This document shows positions 7,898-16,274 of a DNA stretch of 64,000 nucleotides, piece after piece. Source of the stretch: Rhizobium sp. RM. Lineage in GTDB: Bacteria; Pseudomonadota; Alphaproteobacteria; Rhizobiales; Rhizobiaceae. The stretch lies in NCBI RefSeq assembly GCF_013390595.1, contig NZ_JACAWV010000006.1:62001-126000 (forward strand), written 5' to 3'. Each line of letters starts with the position of its first letter. Position 1 is the first letter of the stretch. Made by a program: the position numbers and the translations under genes. The notes below the pieces were generated by a model that was not told the origin of the DNA, did no database searches, and saw only the letters and a program-made list of their open reading frames with translations.

Positions 7898-9598
7898 TTA
7901 CTCGCCGCGGTTCTTCAGAGCCGCGCCGAGGATGTCGCCGAGCGAAGCGCCCGAGTCGGACGAACCGAACTGAGCAACGGCTTCCTTCTCTTCCGCGATT
8001 TCCAGAGCCTTGATCGAAAGCATGACCTTGCGGTCCTTCTTCGAGAAGTTGACAACGCGAGCGTCGACAACCTGGCCAACGGAGAAGCGCTCAGGGCGCT
8101 GCTCGTCACGGTCACGGGAAAGGTCAGCGCGACGGATGAACGAGGTGAGGTCTTCGTGGTTTACGAGCTTCACTTCGATGCCGCCATCGTTGACGCCGAT
8201 GACTTCAGCGGAAACAACTGCGTTCTTGCGCAGGTCGCCGGTAGCCGCGGCTTCGCCGACAGCATCCTTGCCGAGCTGCTTGATGCCGAGCGAGATACGC
8301 TCCTTCTCGACGTCAACGTCCAGAACGACAGCCTTGACGACGTCACCCTTGTTGAACTCTTCGATGACCTGTTCGCCCGGACGGTTCCAATCCAGATCGG
8401 ACAGGTGAACCATGCCGTCGACATCGCCTTCGAGGCCAATGAACAGGCCGAATTCGGTCTTGTTCTTAACTTCGCCTTCAACTTCAGTGCCGGCCGGATG
8501 GCTGTAGGCAAATGCCTGCCACGGGTTTTCCAGCGTCTGCTTCAGGCCGAGCGAGATACGGCGCTTGGACGGATCGACTTCGAGAACAACAACGTCAACT
8601 TCCTGGCTCGTGGACAGGATCTTGCCGGGATGTACGTTCTTCTTGGTCCAGGACATTTCGGAAATGTGGATGAGGCCTTCGATGCCCGGCTCCAGCTCAA
8701 CGAATGCACCGTAGTCGGTGATGTTCGTGACGGTACCGGAGATCTTCTTGCCAACCGGGTACTTGGCGGAGATGCCATCCCACGGATCGGACTCGAGCTG
8801 CTTCATGCCGAGCGAGATACGGTGGGTTTCCTGGTTGATGCGGATGATCTGAACCTTGACCTGCTGGCCAATGTTGAGGATTTCCGAAGGATGGTTGACG
8901 CGGCGCCATGCCATGTCGGTAACGTGCAGCAGGCCGTCGATGCCGCCGAGGTCAACGAACGCACCATAATCGGTGATGTTCTTGACGACGCCGTCAACAA
9001 CCTGGCCTTCTTCGAGGTTCTGAACGATTTCAGAACGCTGCTCGGCACGGGACTCTTCGAGAACCGTACGGCGCGAAACAACGATGTTGCCGCGACGCTT
9101 GTCCATCTTGAGGATTTCGAAGGGCTGCGGGTTGTGCATCAGCGGCGTTACGTCGCGGATCGGACGAATGTCGACCTGCGAACGCGGAAGGAAGGCAACA
9201 GCGCCATCCAGATCGACGGTGAAACCACCCTTGACCTGGTTGAAGATAACGCCTTCGACGCGCTCGCCAGCTTCGAACTTGGCTTCGAGCTTGACCCAGC
9301 TCTCTTCGCGGCGAGCCTTCTCGCGCGACAGAACGGCTTCGCCGAGAGCGTTTTCGATACGCTCAACGTAAACTTCGACTTCGTCGCCGACCTTCAGCGT
9401 GCCGTCCTTGGACTTCGCACCGAATTCCTTCAACGGAACGCGGCCTTCGACCTTGAGACCGACGTCGACGATAGCAACGTCCTTCTCGATTGCCGTTACG
9501 ATACCTTTGGCAACATAGCCTTCGGCGAGATCGTTAGAGGCAAAGGATTCTTCGAGGAGGGCTGCGAAATCTTCGCGCGTGGGGGTAGATACTGACAT
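7898..9598 (-). CDS. rpsA: 30S ribosomal protein S1
   Basis: The protein has 566 residues and six S1 RNA-binding repeats, at roughly 27-97, 113-178, 199-267, 284-354, 371-441 and 457-526. Repeats 3-6 carry the conserved ITDYGAFV-type strands (TEFGLFI in repeat 5). S1 binds mRNA leaders on the 30S subunit and helps unfold them for initiation. The ATG at 9598 follows AGGAG and gives the typical MSVSTPTRE start; the longer in-frame ORF to 9673 is not needed. It lies 167 bp downstream of cmk, the usual cmk-rpsA arrangement. The terminator at 7845-7872 closes the unit. Confidence 0.98.
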   Translation of the reverse strand: MSVSTPTREDFAALLEESFASNDLAEGYVAKGIVTAIEKDVAIVDVGLKVEGRVPLKEFGAKSKDGTLKVGDEVEVYVERIENALGEAVLSREKARREESWVKLEAKFEAGERVEGVIFNQVKGGFTVDLDGAVAFLPRSQVDIRPIRDVTPLMHNPQPFEILKMDKRRGNIVVSRRTVLEESRAEQRSEIVQNLEEGQVVDGVVKNITDYGAFVDLGGIDGLLHVTDMAWRRVNHPSEILNIGQQVKVQIIRINQETHRISLGMKQLESDPWDGISAKYPVGKKISGTVTNITDYGAFVELEPGIEGLIHISEMSWTKKNVHPGKILSTSQEVDVVVLEVDPSKRRISLGLKQTLENPWQAFAYSHPAGTEVEGEVKNKTEFGLFIGLEGDVDGMVHLSDLDWNRPGEQVIEEFNKGDVVKAVVLDVDVEKERISLGIKQLGKDAVGEAAATGDLRKNAVVSAEVIGVNDGGIEVKLVNHEDLTSFIRRADLSRDRDEQRPERFSVGQVVDARVVNFSKKDRKVMLSIKALEIAEEKEAVAQFGSSDSGASLGDILGAALKNRGE

Positions 9599-9765
9599 GA
9601 AATCTCCTGAGTGCATCCGATTTAACGGATACAGAAGCGCCGGTGGGCTAGTGTTGATAATACCCGAACCCATGCCCGCCTTATCAAAAGGCTTTCCGGC
9701 GCGAGGACATGTCTTCGGGCAATTCCGGTATGAACGCGAAACGAACGATGCGGTTCGCGAGGAAT

Positions 9766-10398
9766 CTATTTCTTCAAAGCTGCATCGATGATCGATTTCG
9801 CAGCTTGAAACGCCGCTTCTATACTCATTTCCGACGTATCTAGCAAGTGCGCGTCTTCAGCCGGTTTCATTGGGCTGTCGGCCCGACCCATATCGCGTTC
9901 ATCGCGCTTTTTGACGTCGGCAAAAACCCCGTCGTAATCAGCCGCGCCGCCATTGGCGATAATCTCGTCGTAACGCCGCTTCGCGCGCACTTCGGCAGAG
10001 GCGGTCACGTAGAGTTTGACGGGAGCGTCGGGACAAACAACCGTGCCGATATCACGGCCATCGAGCACCGTGCCAGGCTCGGTCTGTGCAAACCGCTGCT
10101 GCGCTTTGACCAGCGCACGCCTTACCGCCGTCATGACGGCCACCTTGGACGCCGCCTCACCAATATCATGCCTCGACAGCACCGACCGATCGAGACCGCC
10201 GAGATCCAGCTCCAAAGCAATCTTTTCCGCCACAGCCTCGTCATCCAGCGGCAAACCCGCATCGATCAAGGCTTTCGCTGTGGCACGGTAGGTCAGACCG
10301 GTGTCGAGATGGTGGAAACCATAGGTCTCGGCAATCCGGCGCGAGAGCGTTCCCTTGCCTGCTGCCGCAGGGCCATCGATGGCGATCGTAAAAGTCAT
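9766..10398 (-). CDS. cmk: Cytidylate kinase
   Basis: This 210-residue P-loop kinase has GPAAAGKGT (9-17), the LDTG-YRA substrate loop, [13 protein letters not shown] and the lid arginines RAKRRYDEI. It phosphorylates CMP and dCMP with ATP in the cytoplasm. The ATG at 10398 follows AAGG; an upstream ATG would add 35 unlikely residues. It sits upstream of rpsA as in most rhizobia. The aroA gene usually found immediately upstream of cmk in relatives is absent: only 227 bp separate cmk from the divergent FYDLN-acid gene. Confidence 0.97.
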   Translation of the reverse strand: MTFTIAIDGPAAAGKGTLSRRIAETYGFHHLDTGLTYRATAKALIDAGLPLDDEAVAEKIALELDLGGLDRSVLSRHDIGEAASKVAVMTAVRRALVKAQQRFAQTEPGTVLDGRDIGTVVCPDAPVKLYVTASAEVRAKRRYDEIIANGGAADYDGVFADVKKRDERDMGRADSPMKPAEDAHLLDTSEMSIEAAFQAAKSIIDAALKK

Positions 10399-10625
10399 GA
10401 AACTGCCTTGCCCAATCATGGATATATAAAGAATGTATCGAGATGCCTTCATGTCACATCCACGATTGCCTTGGCGGCAAAGGATGCGGCAAGATGAAAG
10501 CATCGGAAGTTTGTCTTTGACACGAAAGACCGCAACGATTAAGGGGACCGGCTATAAATTTTACCGTCTATGCCGGTTTTACGGCGTACACACCGAAACT
10601 CATCCGACAATTTGAGGCTTAGACA

Positions 10626-11012
10626 GTGGCAAAAGCGGAACTTGGTACCAAGCGTACAGACCCAGATACCGGCAAGAAGTTCTACGACCTGAACCGTAAC
10701 CCGGTCGTTTCTCCCTACACCGGCAAGTCCTGGCCGCTCTCCTTCTTCGAGGAAAGCACCGCACAGGCAAAGCTCGAGCAGGCTGAAGAAGAGGACGTTG
10801 CAGAAGTCGACACCGAAAACACGGAAGTCGAACTCGTATCGCTCGAAGACGCTGATGGCGACAACAGCGGCGACGAGATCCCGGATATGGGCGATGACGA
10901 CGACGTCGAAATGGACGACGACGACGACACCTTCCTCGAAACCGACGAAGACGATGACGATGACGACATGTCCGGCATCATCGGCGTAACGGGTGACGAC
11001 GAAGAAGCTTGA
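10626..11012 (+). CDS. FYDLN-acid family protein (TIGR02300 type)
   Basis: This 128-residue protein begins AKAELGTKRTDPDTGKKFYD, with the diagnostic FYDLN motif, then P-V-SPYTGKSWP, and ends in a strongly acidic tail (runs of D and E from about residue 85). The family is conserved across alphaproteobacteria and has no settled function; the N-terminal part resembles a small zinc-ribbon-like core without its cysteines. Translation starts at GTG 10626. It is divergent from cmk and followed by a strong terminator and tRNA-Ala, a conserved rhizobial neighbourhood. Family assignment is secure and function unknown. Confidence 0.93.
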   Translation: MAKAELGTKRTDPDTGKKFYDLNRNPVVSPYTGKSWPLSFFEESTAQAKLEQAEEEDVAEVDTENTEVELVSLEDADGDNSGDEIPDMGDDDDVEMDDDDDTFLETDEDDDDDDMSGIIGVTGDDEEA

Positions 11013-11026
11013 TTTTGTTAATAAAA

Positions 11027-11066
11027 ACAGCCCGACGACAAAAAAATGACGTCGGGCTGTTTTTTT
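11027..11066 (+). terminator. Rho-independent terminator of the FYDLN-acid gene
   Basis: A 10-bp stem CAGCCCGACG/CGTCGGGCTG (11028-11037 with 11050-11059) with a 12-base A-rich loop is followed by seven Ts. It lies 15 bases after the stop codon. Confidence 0.93.
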
Positions 11067-11165
11067 GGCTTGCGCTCTTCGGAAAGCCGAAGTACTAAGC
11101 CGCCACCGAACGGAACAACAACCGCTTCGGTTCCCGGAACCGGATGAAAATGCCGGAACCCTTAT

Positions 11166-11241
<76 letters not shown>

Positions 11242-11442
11242 ATATCTTCATGACGCCTGATCATTCTTTGCAAACAGAGCCTTATGGGCAATCAAGGAAT
11301 TTTGAGTATTCAGAAAAGTACTCATCAATCTCCGCTGGATTTGCAGTACTTCGCGAGCGTCGTCTGATGATAGGCAAAGGCGAACTATAAGCCTCGCTTC
11401 CTTAGCGCATCGGGCATCAAGGCTTCGGTTTCGCAACCTCGG

Positions 11443-11784
11443 TCAACTCCAGGCGCCCCATCGCCAAGCCATGAACACGTCAATGATCAACTTGTAGACG
11501 GCTGCGGCTTCCTCGACGCAGGAGAAAATGGCGATCAGCAGCGCCTGTTGCTCATTGAGGTAGATGACTTTGGTGGGGCGACCAGCCGTTCCGGTATTCG
11601 TGTTAGCCTCCCGCCAATTCCCACGGGCCTCAAGCTCGGCCTGATCGGCCCAGATCGGGACGCCTCCCCACCCTGTTGCGGGCGGGGCTGGTGAAAAGTC
11701 AGAAATCGATTTCCCCTTGCTATTCCACCGCAAAGAGCGGTTATCTCTTTCTTCAAAGAGGAGATTCGAATGGCCAAGGGACAA
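11443..11784 (-). pseudogene. Fragment of a phage-type Rha-like regulatory/antirepressor gene
   Basis: The segment GRPTKVIYLNEQQALLIAIF, followed by a helix ending YKLIIDVFMAW, resembles the C-terminal part of Rha/antirepressor-type phage proteins (pattern YLN-x-QQ-L-I followed by a VF-AW/Y-R helix). The upstream part (MSLGHSNLL to about residue 40) shows no such similarity and its first codons overlap the small gene on the other strand, so the true N-terminus appears lost. A +2 shift after VFMAW would read MGRLELTEVAKPKP before a stop, which looks like the native end and suggests a frameshift. It lies just downstream of tRNA-Ala, a common phage integration site. The family call is by pattern only. 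Confidence 0.45.
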
Positions 11785-11901
11785 GTTAGAAGCAACAAAG
11801 AAATCCGCAAACCTAAGAAGGATAAGGTTGCACCGGTCGCAGCCGCTCCTACTCTAGGCGCAAAGGTTGTAGAGGCCATCAAGCAGAAGAAGCCAAAATA
11901 G
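11770..11901 (+). CDS. Small basic protein (43 aa), MAKGQ type
   Basis: This short ORF starts MAKGQVRSNKEIRKPKKDK, has an Ala/Pro hinge, and ends IKQKKPK. It has a strong Shine-Dalgarno (AGAGGAG) 7 bases before the ATG. Small lysine-rich proteins with the start MAKGQ-RSNKE-KKPKK are, as I recall, widespread in Rhizobiales and uncharacterised. The high positive charge suggests nucleic-acid or ribosome contact, but this is inference. It overlaps the 5' end of the decayed phage-type frame on the opposite strand, which argues that frame is not functional there. Confidence 0.75.
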   Translation: MAKGQVRSNKEIRKPKKDKVAPVAAAPTLGAKVVEAIKQKKPK

Positions 11902-12400
11902 CCATAAGCAGCCCTTCCACCACGGTAACGGAACCAGGCTTCCGCTATAACTGCTTTTCCATTTTCGCCAGTTTCTGCGAAAACTTCTGGCCCTACACTG
12001 ACCCAAAAAGCGTTAGAAGCCTCGCCCGGGCTTCTATTTCGGCGGCAACAAGAAAGAGCTTTCTTTTGCCGGTTGGACTGACTGGAAAAAGCCGGAACGG
12101 GGGGCTGCGTTCAACTGAGCCCCGACGCTAACAGGCAACCTCGGCACGTACGCAGATGCGGCCTAATTGGCCTCAGTCAAAAATTCCCGTTCCGGACACC
12201 TCGCTCCCAGAAAACGCCTGCGGCTCAGAAAGCTCGAAACCTTCAAACGACGCGGTAGTGACATCCATTCGTTTATGAGTTGAAAGGGATCAGCCACCAG
12301 CACACGGGACGAAATGGCGAAGAACGATCCTTCAATTTAAAATTCATTTCAGCTGCTACCACGCAGCTAAAAGCGTGCCTTTTCACGGACTGCGCCCCCG
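11902..12400. other. Gene-poor stretch with hairpins and a possible coding remnant
   Basis: About 500 bases lie without a convincing gene. A weak terminator-like hairpin (AGAAGCC/GGCTTCT, 12015-12021 with 12029-12035, followed by ATTTC) may end the small basic gene. An open frame at 12017-12118 reads GFYFGGNKKELSFAGWTDWK and ends GAAFN before a stop. It has protein-like composition but no start codon or Shine-Dalgarno, so it may be a relic. A GGGGCT/AGCCCC hairpin (12101-12123) has no T run. Confidence 0.4.
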
Positions 12401-12757
12401 TTAGAAACACGATCTTTGATCAATGTGCTTTCCGACCGTGTAGACCTTGCCGGTTTTGGAATCCGCATTGAAAACAACGTACCGACGCTGCGGGCAGAAA
12501 ACTTCCATCGATGTTTTGCTACACTCGAGCACATTGGTCTTGCGGACGACGTTGTTGGATAGCACCGAAACGTTCTGCTGGATGTGCTCGTTGCATTCGA
12601 AGCCTTTTTGTTCGGCGACTGATCGGGCTTCTGTCAGGCCTGAACCGATGACATTCAGTTCGCTTACGTCTCTGGCATGACCTTCATCGGAAACACGCGT
12701 CAGCGCGCATCCGTTGAGCGCCAAAGAGGTTATCACCAGCAATGAAATGCGACGCAC
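12401..12757 (-). CDS. Small cysteine-containing lipoprotein (118 aa)
   Basis: Starting at GTG 12757, which follows GAGGAG at good spacing, the protein reads MRRISLLVITSLALNGC, a type II signal peptide with lipobox L-N-G-C and lipidated C17. The mature part (about 100 residues) contains further cysteines (in FECNE, LECSK, EVFCPQ and RSCF), so disulfides in the periplasm are plausible. I recognise no family. The longer ORF to 12964 has no Shine-Dalgarno and a non-protein-like N-terminus. It is monocistronic, 251 bp from the operon that ends at 13009. Confidence 0.75.
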   Translation of the reverse strand: MRRISLLVITSLALNGCALTRVSDEGHARDVSELNVIGSGLTEARSVAEQKGFECNEHIQQNVSVLSNNVVRKTNVLECSKTSMEVFCPQRRYVVFNADSKTGKVYTVGKHIDQRSCF

Positions 12758-13008
12758 GAAATTCTCCTCGATGCCCTTAGGCGTGGGCGGGAGAAATAAC
12801 GCTCCACACGCCAGCACACAATGGGCGGTGCGGCACGAAATCTGGATGCTCGCCACGAAAGCAGTCGACAATTCATAACGCGCCCGCGCATGCCCTAGCC
12901 GCAATGGTGCATGGCCAAACGATCCCCAGCAGAAGCCGGAGAGCGCGCTGCCATGAACGGGCACCTGCTTATTTCAAATGGCCGAGACTCATCATCCCGG
13001 CGCTTTGC

Positions 13009-13359
13009 CTACACGAGTTGCAGGTCGAGCTGGGGATAGAGCTTCTTCAGGTTCGGAAGTGACTTCGTCTGCCAAGGATATTGGCTCGTCCCCTTGATCA
13101 CCAACTGCACTTCGGGTCGCTTGCGAGCCTCGATCGTCAGCTTCGCAAGCAGGTTGATGCCGGAAGAGTTGAGGAACTCGAGGCCGGTGATGTCGAAGAT
13201 CACACGATTATGTTGGCCAGCCAGAATGCCGGAAGCCAATGAATAGATCGGAGCATAAGCGTCTGGTCCGGCCAGTCTCAAAACGCCGTCGAAGAAAACC
13301 TCGCCTTCTTCCGCCCAGACCCTGAAGTTCTCGTCGCTGATTTCCATTTTTAAACTCAC
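13009..13359 (-). CDS. STAS-domain protein (anti-sigma factor antagonist type)
   Basis: This 116-residue protein looks like a single STAS-type domain. The segment RVIFDITGLEFLNSSGINLL carries the conserved serine expected to be phosphorylated by a partner ATPase and dephosphorylated by a PP2C enzyme. It starts at GTG 13359, overlapping the TGA of the upstream ATPase gene (GTGA), so it is the coupled last gene of the operon; ATG 13347 is an alternative. Known homologues control an anti-sigma kinase, or biofilm and c-di-GMP output in Sia-type systems. The role here is inferred from neighbours. Confidence 0.85.
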   Translation of the reverse strand: MSLKMEISDENFRVWAEEGEVFFDGVLRLAGPDAYAPIYSLASGILAGQHNRVIFDITGLEFLNSSGINLLAKLTIEARKRPEVQLVIKGTSQYPWQTKSLPNLKKLYPQLDLQLV

Positions 13360-13916
13360 GTGTTGGAGGCCATCGGAATTGAAATTGCCGCGGTGGTCGT
13401 CAGGATGACGCTGCTGTCATCGATATCATTGAATTCCCACGCCATCCGGGCACCGTAGTCACTGAGAAGCGTCAACAGCCCAAGACCGGACCCGTTGCCG
13501 TCGGAAATGGCATTTTCCTCGATCTGCTGTATCAGTAGCTCGCCTGGATCGCGGTCGAGTATGGTGCGGAGTTTCCGCTGGAATGCCGCTGACGTCTCGG
13601 CATCGACGGCGTTCTTGACGCGCACGACCACTGTGGTCGCGGCCAGGCAAGCCTCGATAACGATCTCAGATGGAAGTCGGAATTTCACAGCGTTTTCAAT
13701 AAGCTCGTTGGTGAGATAAGCGATGCTATGATGCACGACGGCATAGTCGCTTTTTTTGACGGCGTAAGGCATCGACATGACTTCTGCGATGAAATCCGAT
13801 GTAAGACCGGAATGCCGCCAACCGATCTGGAGGGGGCCGTCGCTCAGGACCAATTGAGCACCACGCTCGAGATTGGCGTCTACCAGGTCTTCAGCACCAT
13901 AAACAGCTCTGGCCAT
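13356..13916 (-). CDS. GHKL ATPase-like serine kinase / anti-sigma type protein (RsbW/SiaB-like)
   Basis: This 186-residue protein has an N-box-like helix YLTNELIENAVKF and a glycine-rich GNGSGLGLLTLL, consistent with a GHKL (Bergerat) ATP-binding fold. The classic D-x-G-x-G box is not obvious. It would phosphorylate the STAS protein encoded directly downstream and be opposed by the phosphatase encoded directly upstream. The start ATG at 13916 lies 3 bases after the phosphatase stop. It resembles SiaB-like proteins as much as RsbW; no cognate sigma factor gene is present nearby. Confidence 0.75.
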   Translation of the reverse strand: MARAVYGAEDLVDANLERGAQLVLSDGPLQIGWRHSGLTSDFIAEVMSMPYAVKKSDYAVVHHSIAYLTNELIENAVKFRLPSEIVIEACLAATTVVVRVKNAVDAETSAAFQRKLRTILDRDPGELLIQQIEENAISDGNGSGLGLLTLLSDYGARMAWEFNDIDDSSVILTTTAAISIPMASNT

Positions 13917-13919
13917 AAC

Positions 13920-16274
13920 TCACCTATGCCGCAATACAAGGAGGGTAATGTCGTCGTGAATTTTCTGCGTACCGACATATGCCATCAGGGCTTCAACGAT
14001 GCCCGCAACAACACCATCGGCATTCTTGCCCTTGAGACGCGCCGCTTCAGCACACAGTCGATCAATGCCAAAGAGCTCTCCGGCACTGTTTTCCGCTTCC
14101 GTCACACCATCGGTGTGCAGGAGGATATAGTCCCCTTTCTCAAAGGGAATCCTGCGGGAATGCACGAAGGGGGCGATGTCCGGCTCAAGGCCGATCGGCA
14201 GCCCGAGATCAATGGTATCGATCCGCTCTAGCTTCCCGTTTGATCGCAGCACGATGACCTCTTCATGCTGACCGGACAGGATCATCTCTTTCCCATCATA
14301 GTCGAGGAACGCCAGGGTCATATGCTTGTCGATCTTGGTGCGCTCGATGTTCTTGAACAGGGCACTATTCAGATCGGTCAAAAACTTCAGCGGATCTGTG
14401 TTTCCGGCTTCCTGCAGCGCGCGCGCGACAGACTGCACCATCAACATCAGCACGCCACTCTCAAGGCCATGCCCGGTCACGTCACCGATGCCGATTTTCA
14501 GCCGGTTGCCACTCTCCAGAACATCGTAGTAATCGCCACCGACCTCTTCTGCAGCTCTCATATAGGCTGCCACTTCCAGCCTCTGCGCAGACTGCAGTTC
14601 TGAAGCCAGCGGAAGAACCATCATCTGTATCCGCTCAGCAACCGCCAGTTCAGTTCCCAGCCGCCGATTCTCTTGCTCAAGCTGGGCATTAAGCGCGGAA
14701 ATCTCCTCCTTGGCCTCTTCGATCTCGGCAGTACGCTCCTTGACCAGTTTCTCGAGGTTCTCGGTATGATAACTGATGTCCTCGGCCATCTTGTTAAAGG
14801 CTTCACCCGCTTCACCAACTTCATCCCGGCTGGTGACCGCAACACGAACGGAATAATCCTTGTCCTGAATACGCTGCGCGGCGTTAGCAAGTGCACTGAT
14901 CCCGCGTGTAATGCGCTTGGACGCGGCGAATACGGCCACAGCCACGATCAGCAATGAAGCGAGAATGGCAAGGATCTGGTAGGCAACGATGCGGTTGGTC
15001 GCCTCGCTGATTTTGCCCTGCGCCGCAAAAAGCGACGCATAAATTTCCTGCTCCGGCACGACGATCCCGAGCGACATATTATCTGCCCGCACTGGCCCCA
15101 TCGACCAGAGATTGCTTGGCGGCAGCTTCTTCATGATGACCAGGAACGGGACCTTCTTGCCTTCCATGTCGAGCATGATGTGCTTGATGCCTTCCTGTCC
15201 ATCGGCAAGCTTGGCGATTTCCGGCTGGCGGCTTGCCTTCAGCGACCGCTCGACACCCGTGACACCGCTGCCTGTGCCACCACTTGCTGAATTCAGCCCG
15301 ATTGTACTCTCACCCGCCTTGTTGATGGCGATGACATTACCATCGGACATGGCGAGAAAACCGAAGCCGGACTGGGCAACCTTTACGTTTTCAACGATTT
15401 CGGCCAGTTGGTCGAGCGTGATATCAGCGCCGACTGTGCCGGCCACACCCTTGCGGTCCGCAGTCCAGAGCGGATGAAAGAAGCTGACGATCAGCTTGCC
15501 GGTGATCGCATCGGTATAGGGCGCAGTCTGGGTGACATCTTCCGCGACCGGGCGCCGTGTCGGGTCTTCGGCCCAGCTTTGCCAGGATTCATAAACGCCG
15601 GGAAAAAAGAAGTCCCAGAAATTCGCGTCGTTGTGGCCCGGATAAAGCCGGTCGAATGTCTGCGCCTGATCGGTATAAGGTGCCGTTCTGAAAATCGGCC
15701 GCTCTTTGGGACCGATATAATACATCTGCAGCTTCGCAGAACCGCTCTTGAGCAAGCTCGGCGCCACGACATCCAGAATGGCGCTGGCTTCGATATCGGT
15801 CTGAACATCGGGTCTTGGCAGTTTGTCGGGCCCGAGCAGATAACCCCAGGCGCTGACGACAGATGCACTGCCGGGCGCATTTTGCGCCCAGCGGCCGGTC
15901 GGGTCGTAAGCGAGACTCACGCTGTTCGGCGAATGCCGCGCGACGGATGCGCCAATATCCGCGCCGCGAACAGGGTCATCGATCTCCGACTGCAGAACAC
16001 CCGCCAGCGTGCCCACATCGCTATGGACCTGCCCGAGAAGCAGGGAAACCTGCGCTGCCGTGGAATTCGCGTAGGTCTGAATATAGTCCTGGCTGGCAGT
16101 CTCCAGACCGTGACCGACCTCGGTGGCAGCATCACGCGACAATCGCTGCACGTTCCAGAGCGCCAGGCCGCCGCTGACAAGAAGATCAAACAGCACGGCT
16201 CCGCCGACGAGTAGAATAAACTTGGCTCGAAAGGAGCGCCAACCCATGGGTCGATTTGCGACGGTTTTCTCCAT
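13920..16274 (-). CDS. Membrane sensor PP2C (SpoIIE/RsbU-type) phosphatase with Cache and HAMP domains
   Basis: This 784-residue protein has a first transmembrane helix (about 20-41), a large periplasmic double-Cache-like sensor region (about 50-410), a second helix (about 424-447), HAMP (about 448-505), a coiled coil with repeated E-K-L-A heptads (505-545), and a SpoIIE-type PP2C domain to the end. Acidic metal-site motifs EEVGGDYYD, IGDVTGHG and LHTDGVTEAEN are visible. It should dephosphorylate the STAS partner(s) in response to an external ligand. The ATG at 16274 overlaps the upstream stop as TGATG; an ATG at 16313 would lie inside the upstream gene. The layout equals that of SiaA. Confidence 0.9.
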   Translation of the reverse strand: MEKTVANRPMGWRSFRAKFILLVGGAVLFDLLVSGGLALWNVQRLSRDAATEVGHGLETASQDYIQTYANSTAAQVSLLLGQVHSDVGTLAGVLQSEIDDPVRGADIGASVARHSPNSVSLAYDPTGRWAQNAPGSASVVSAWGYLLGPDKLPRPDVQTDIEASAILDVVAPSLLKSGSAKLQMYYIGPKERPIFRTAPYTDQAQTFDRLYPGHNDANFWDFFFPGVYESWQSWAEDPTRRPVAEDVTQTAPYTDAITGKLIVSFFHPLWTADRKGVAGTVGADITLDQLAEIVENVKVAQSGFGFLAMSDGNVIAINKAGESTIGLNSASGGTGSGVTGVERSLKASRQPEIAKLADGQEGIKHIMLDMEGKKVPFLVIMKKLPPSNLWSMGPVRADNMSLGIVVPEQEIYASLFAAQGKISEATNRIVAYQILAILASLLIVAVAVFAASKRITRGISALANAAQRIQDKDYSVRVAVTSRDEVGEAGEAFNKMAEDISYHTENLEKLVKERTAEIEEAKEEISALNAQLEQENRRLGTELAVAERIQMMVLPLASELQSAQRLEVAAYMRAAEEVGGDYYDVLESGNRLKIGIGDVTGHGLESGVLMLMVQSVARALQEAGNTDPLKFLTDLNSALFKNIERTKIDKHMTLAFLDYDGKEMILSGQHEEVIVLRSNGKLERIDTIDLGLPIGLEPDIAPFVHSRRIPFEKGDYILLHTDGVTEAENSAGELFGIDRLCAEAARLKGKNADGVVAGIVEALMAYVGTQKIHDDITLLVLRHR

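Noticed and set aside
8156..9595. Open frame of 479 codons on the plus strand opposite rpsA
   Set aside because: Antisense shadow of the highly biased rpsA codons.
11242..13000. Direct repeat of the tRNA-Ala 3' end as a phage attachment site
   Set aside because: I searched by eye for the T-arm/acceptor sequence to the right of the tRNA and found no second copy.
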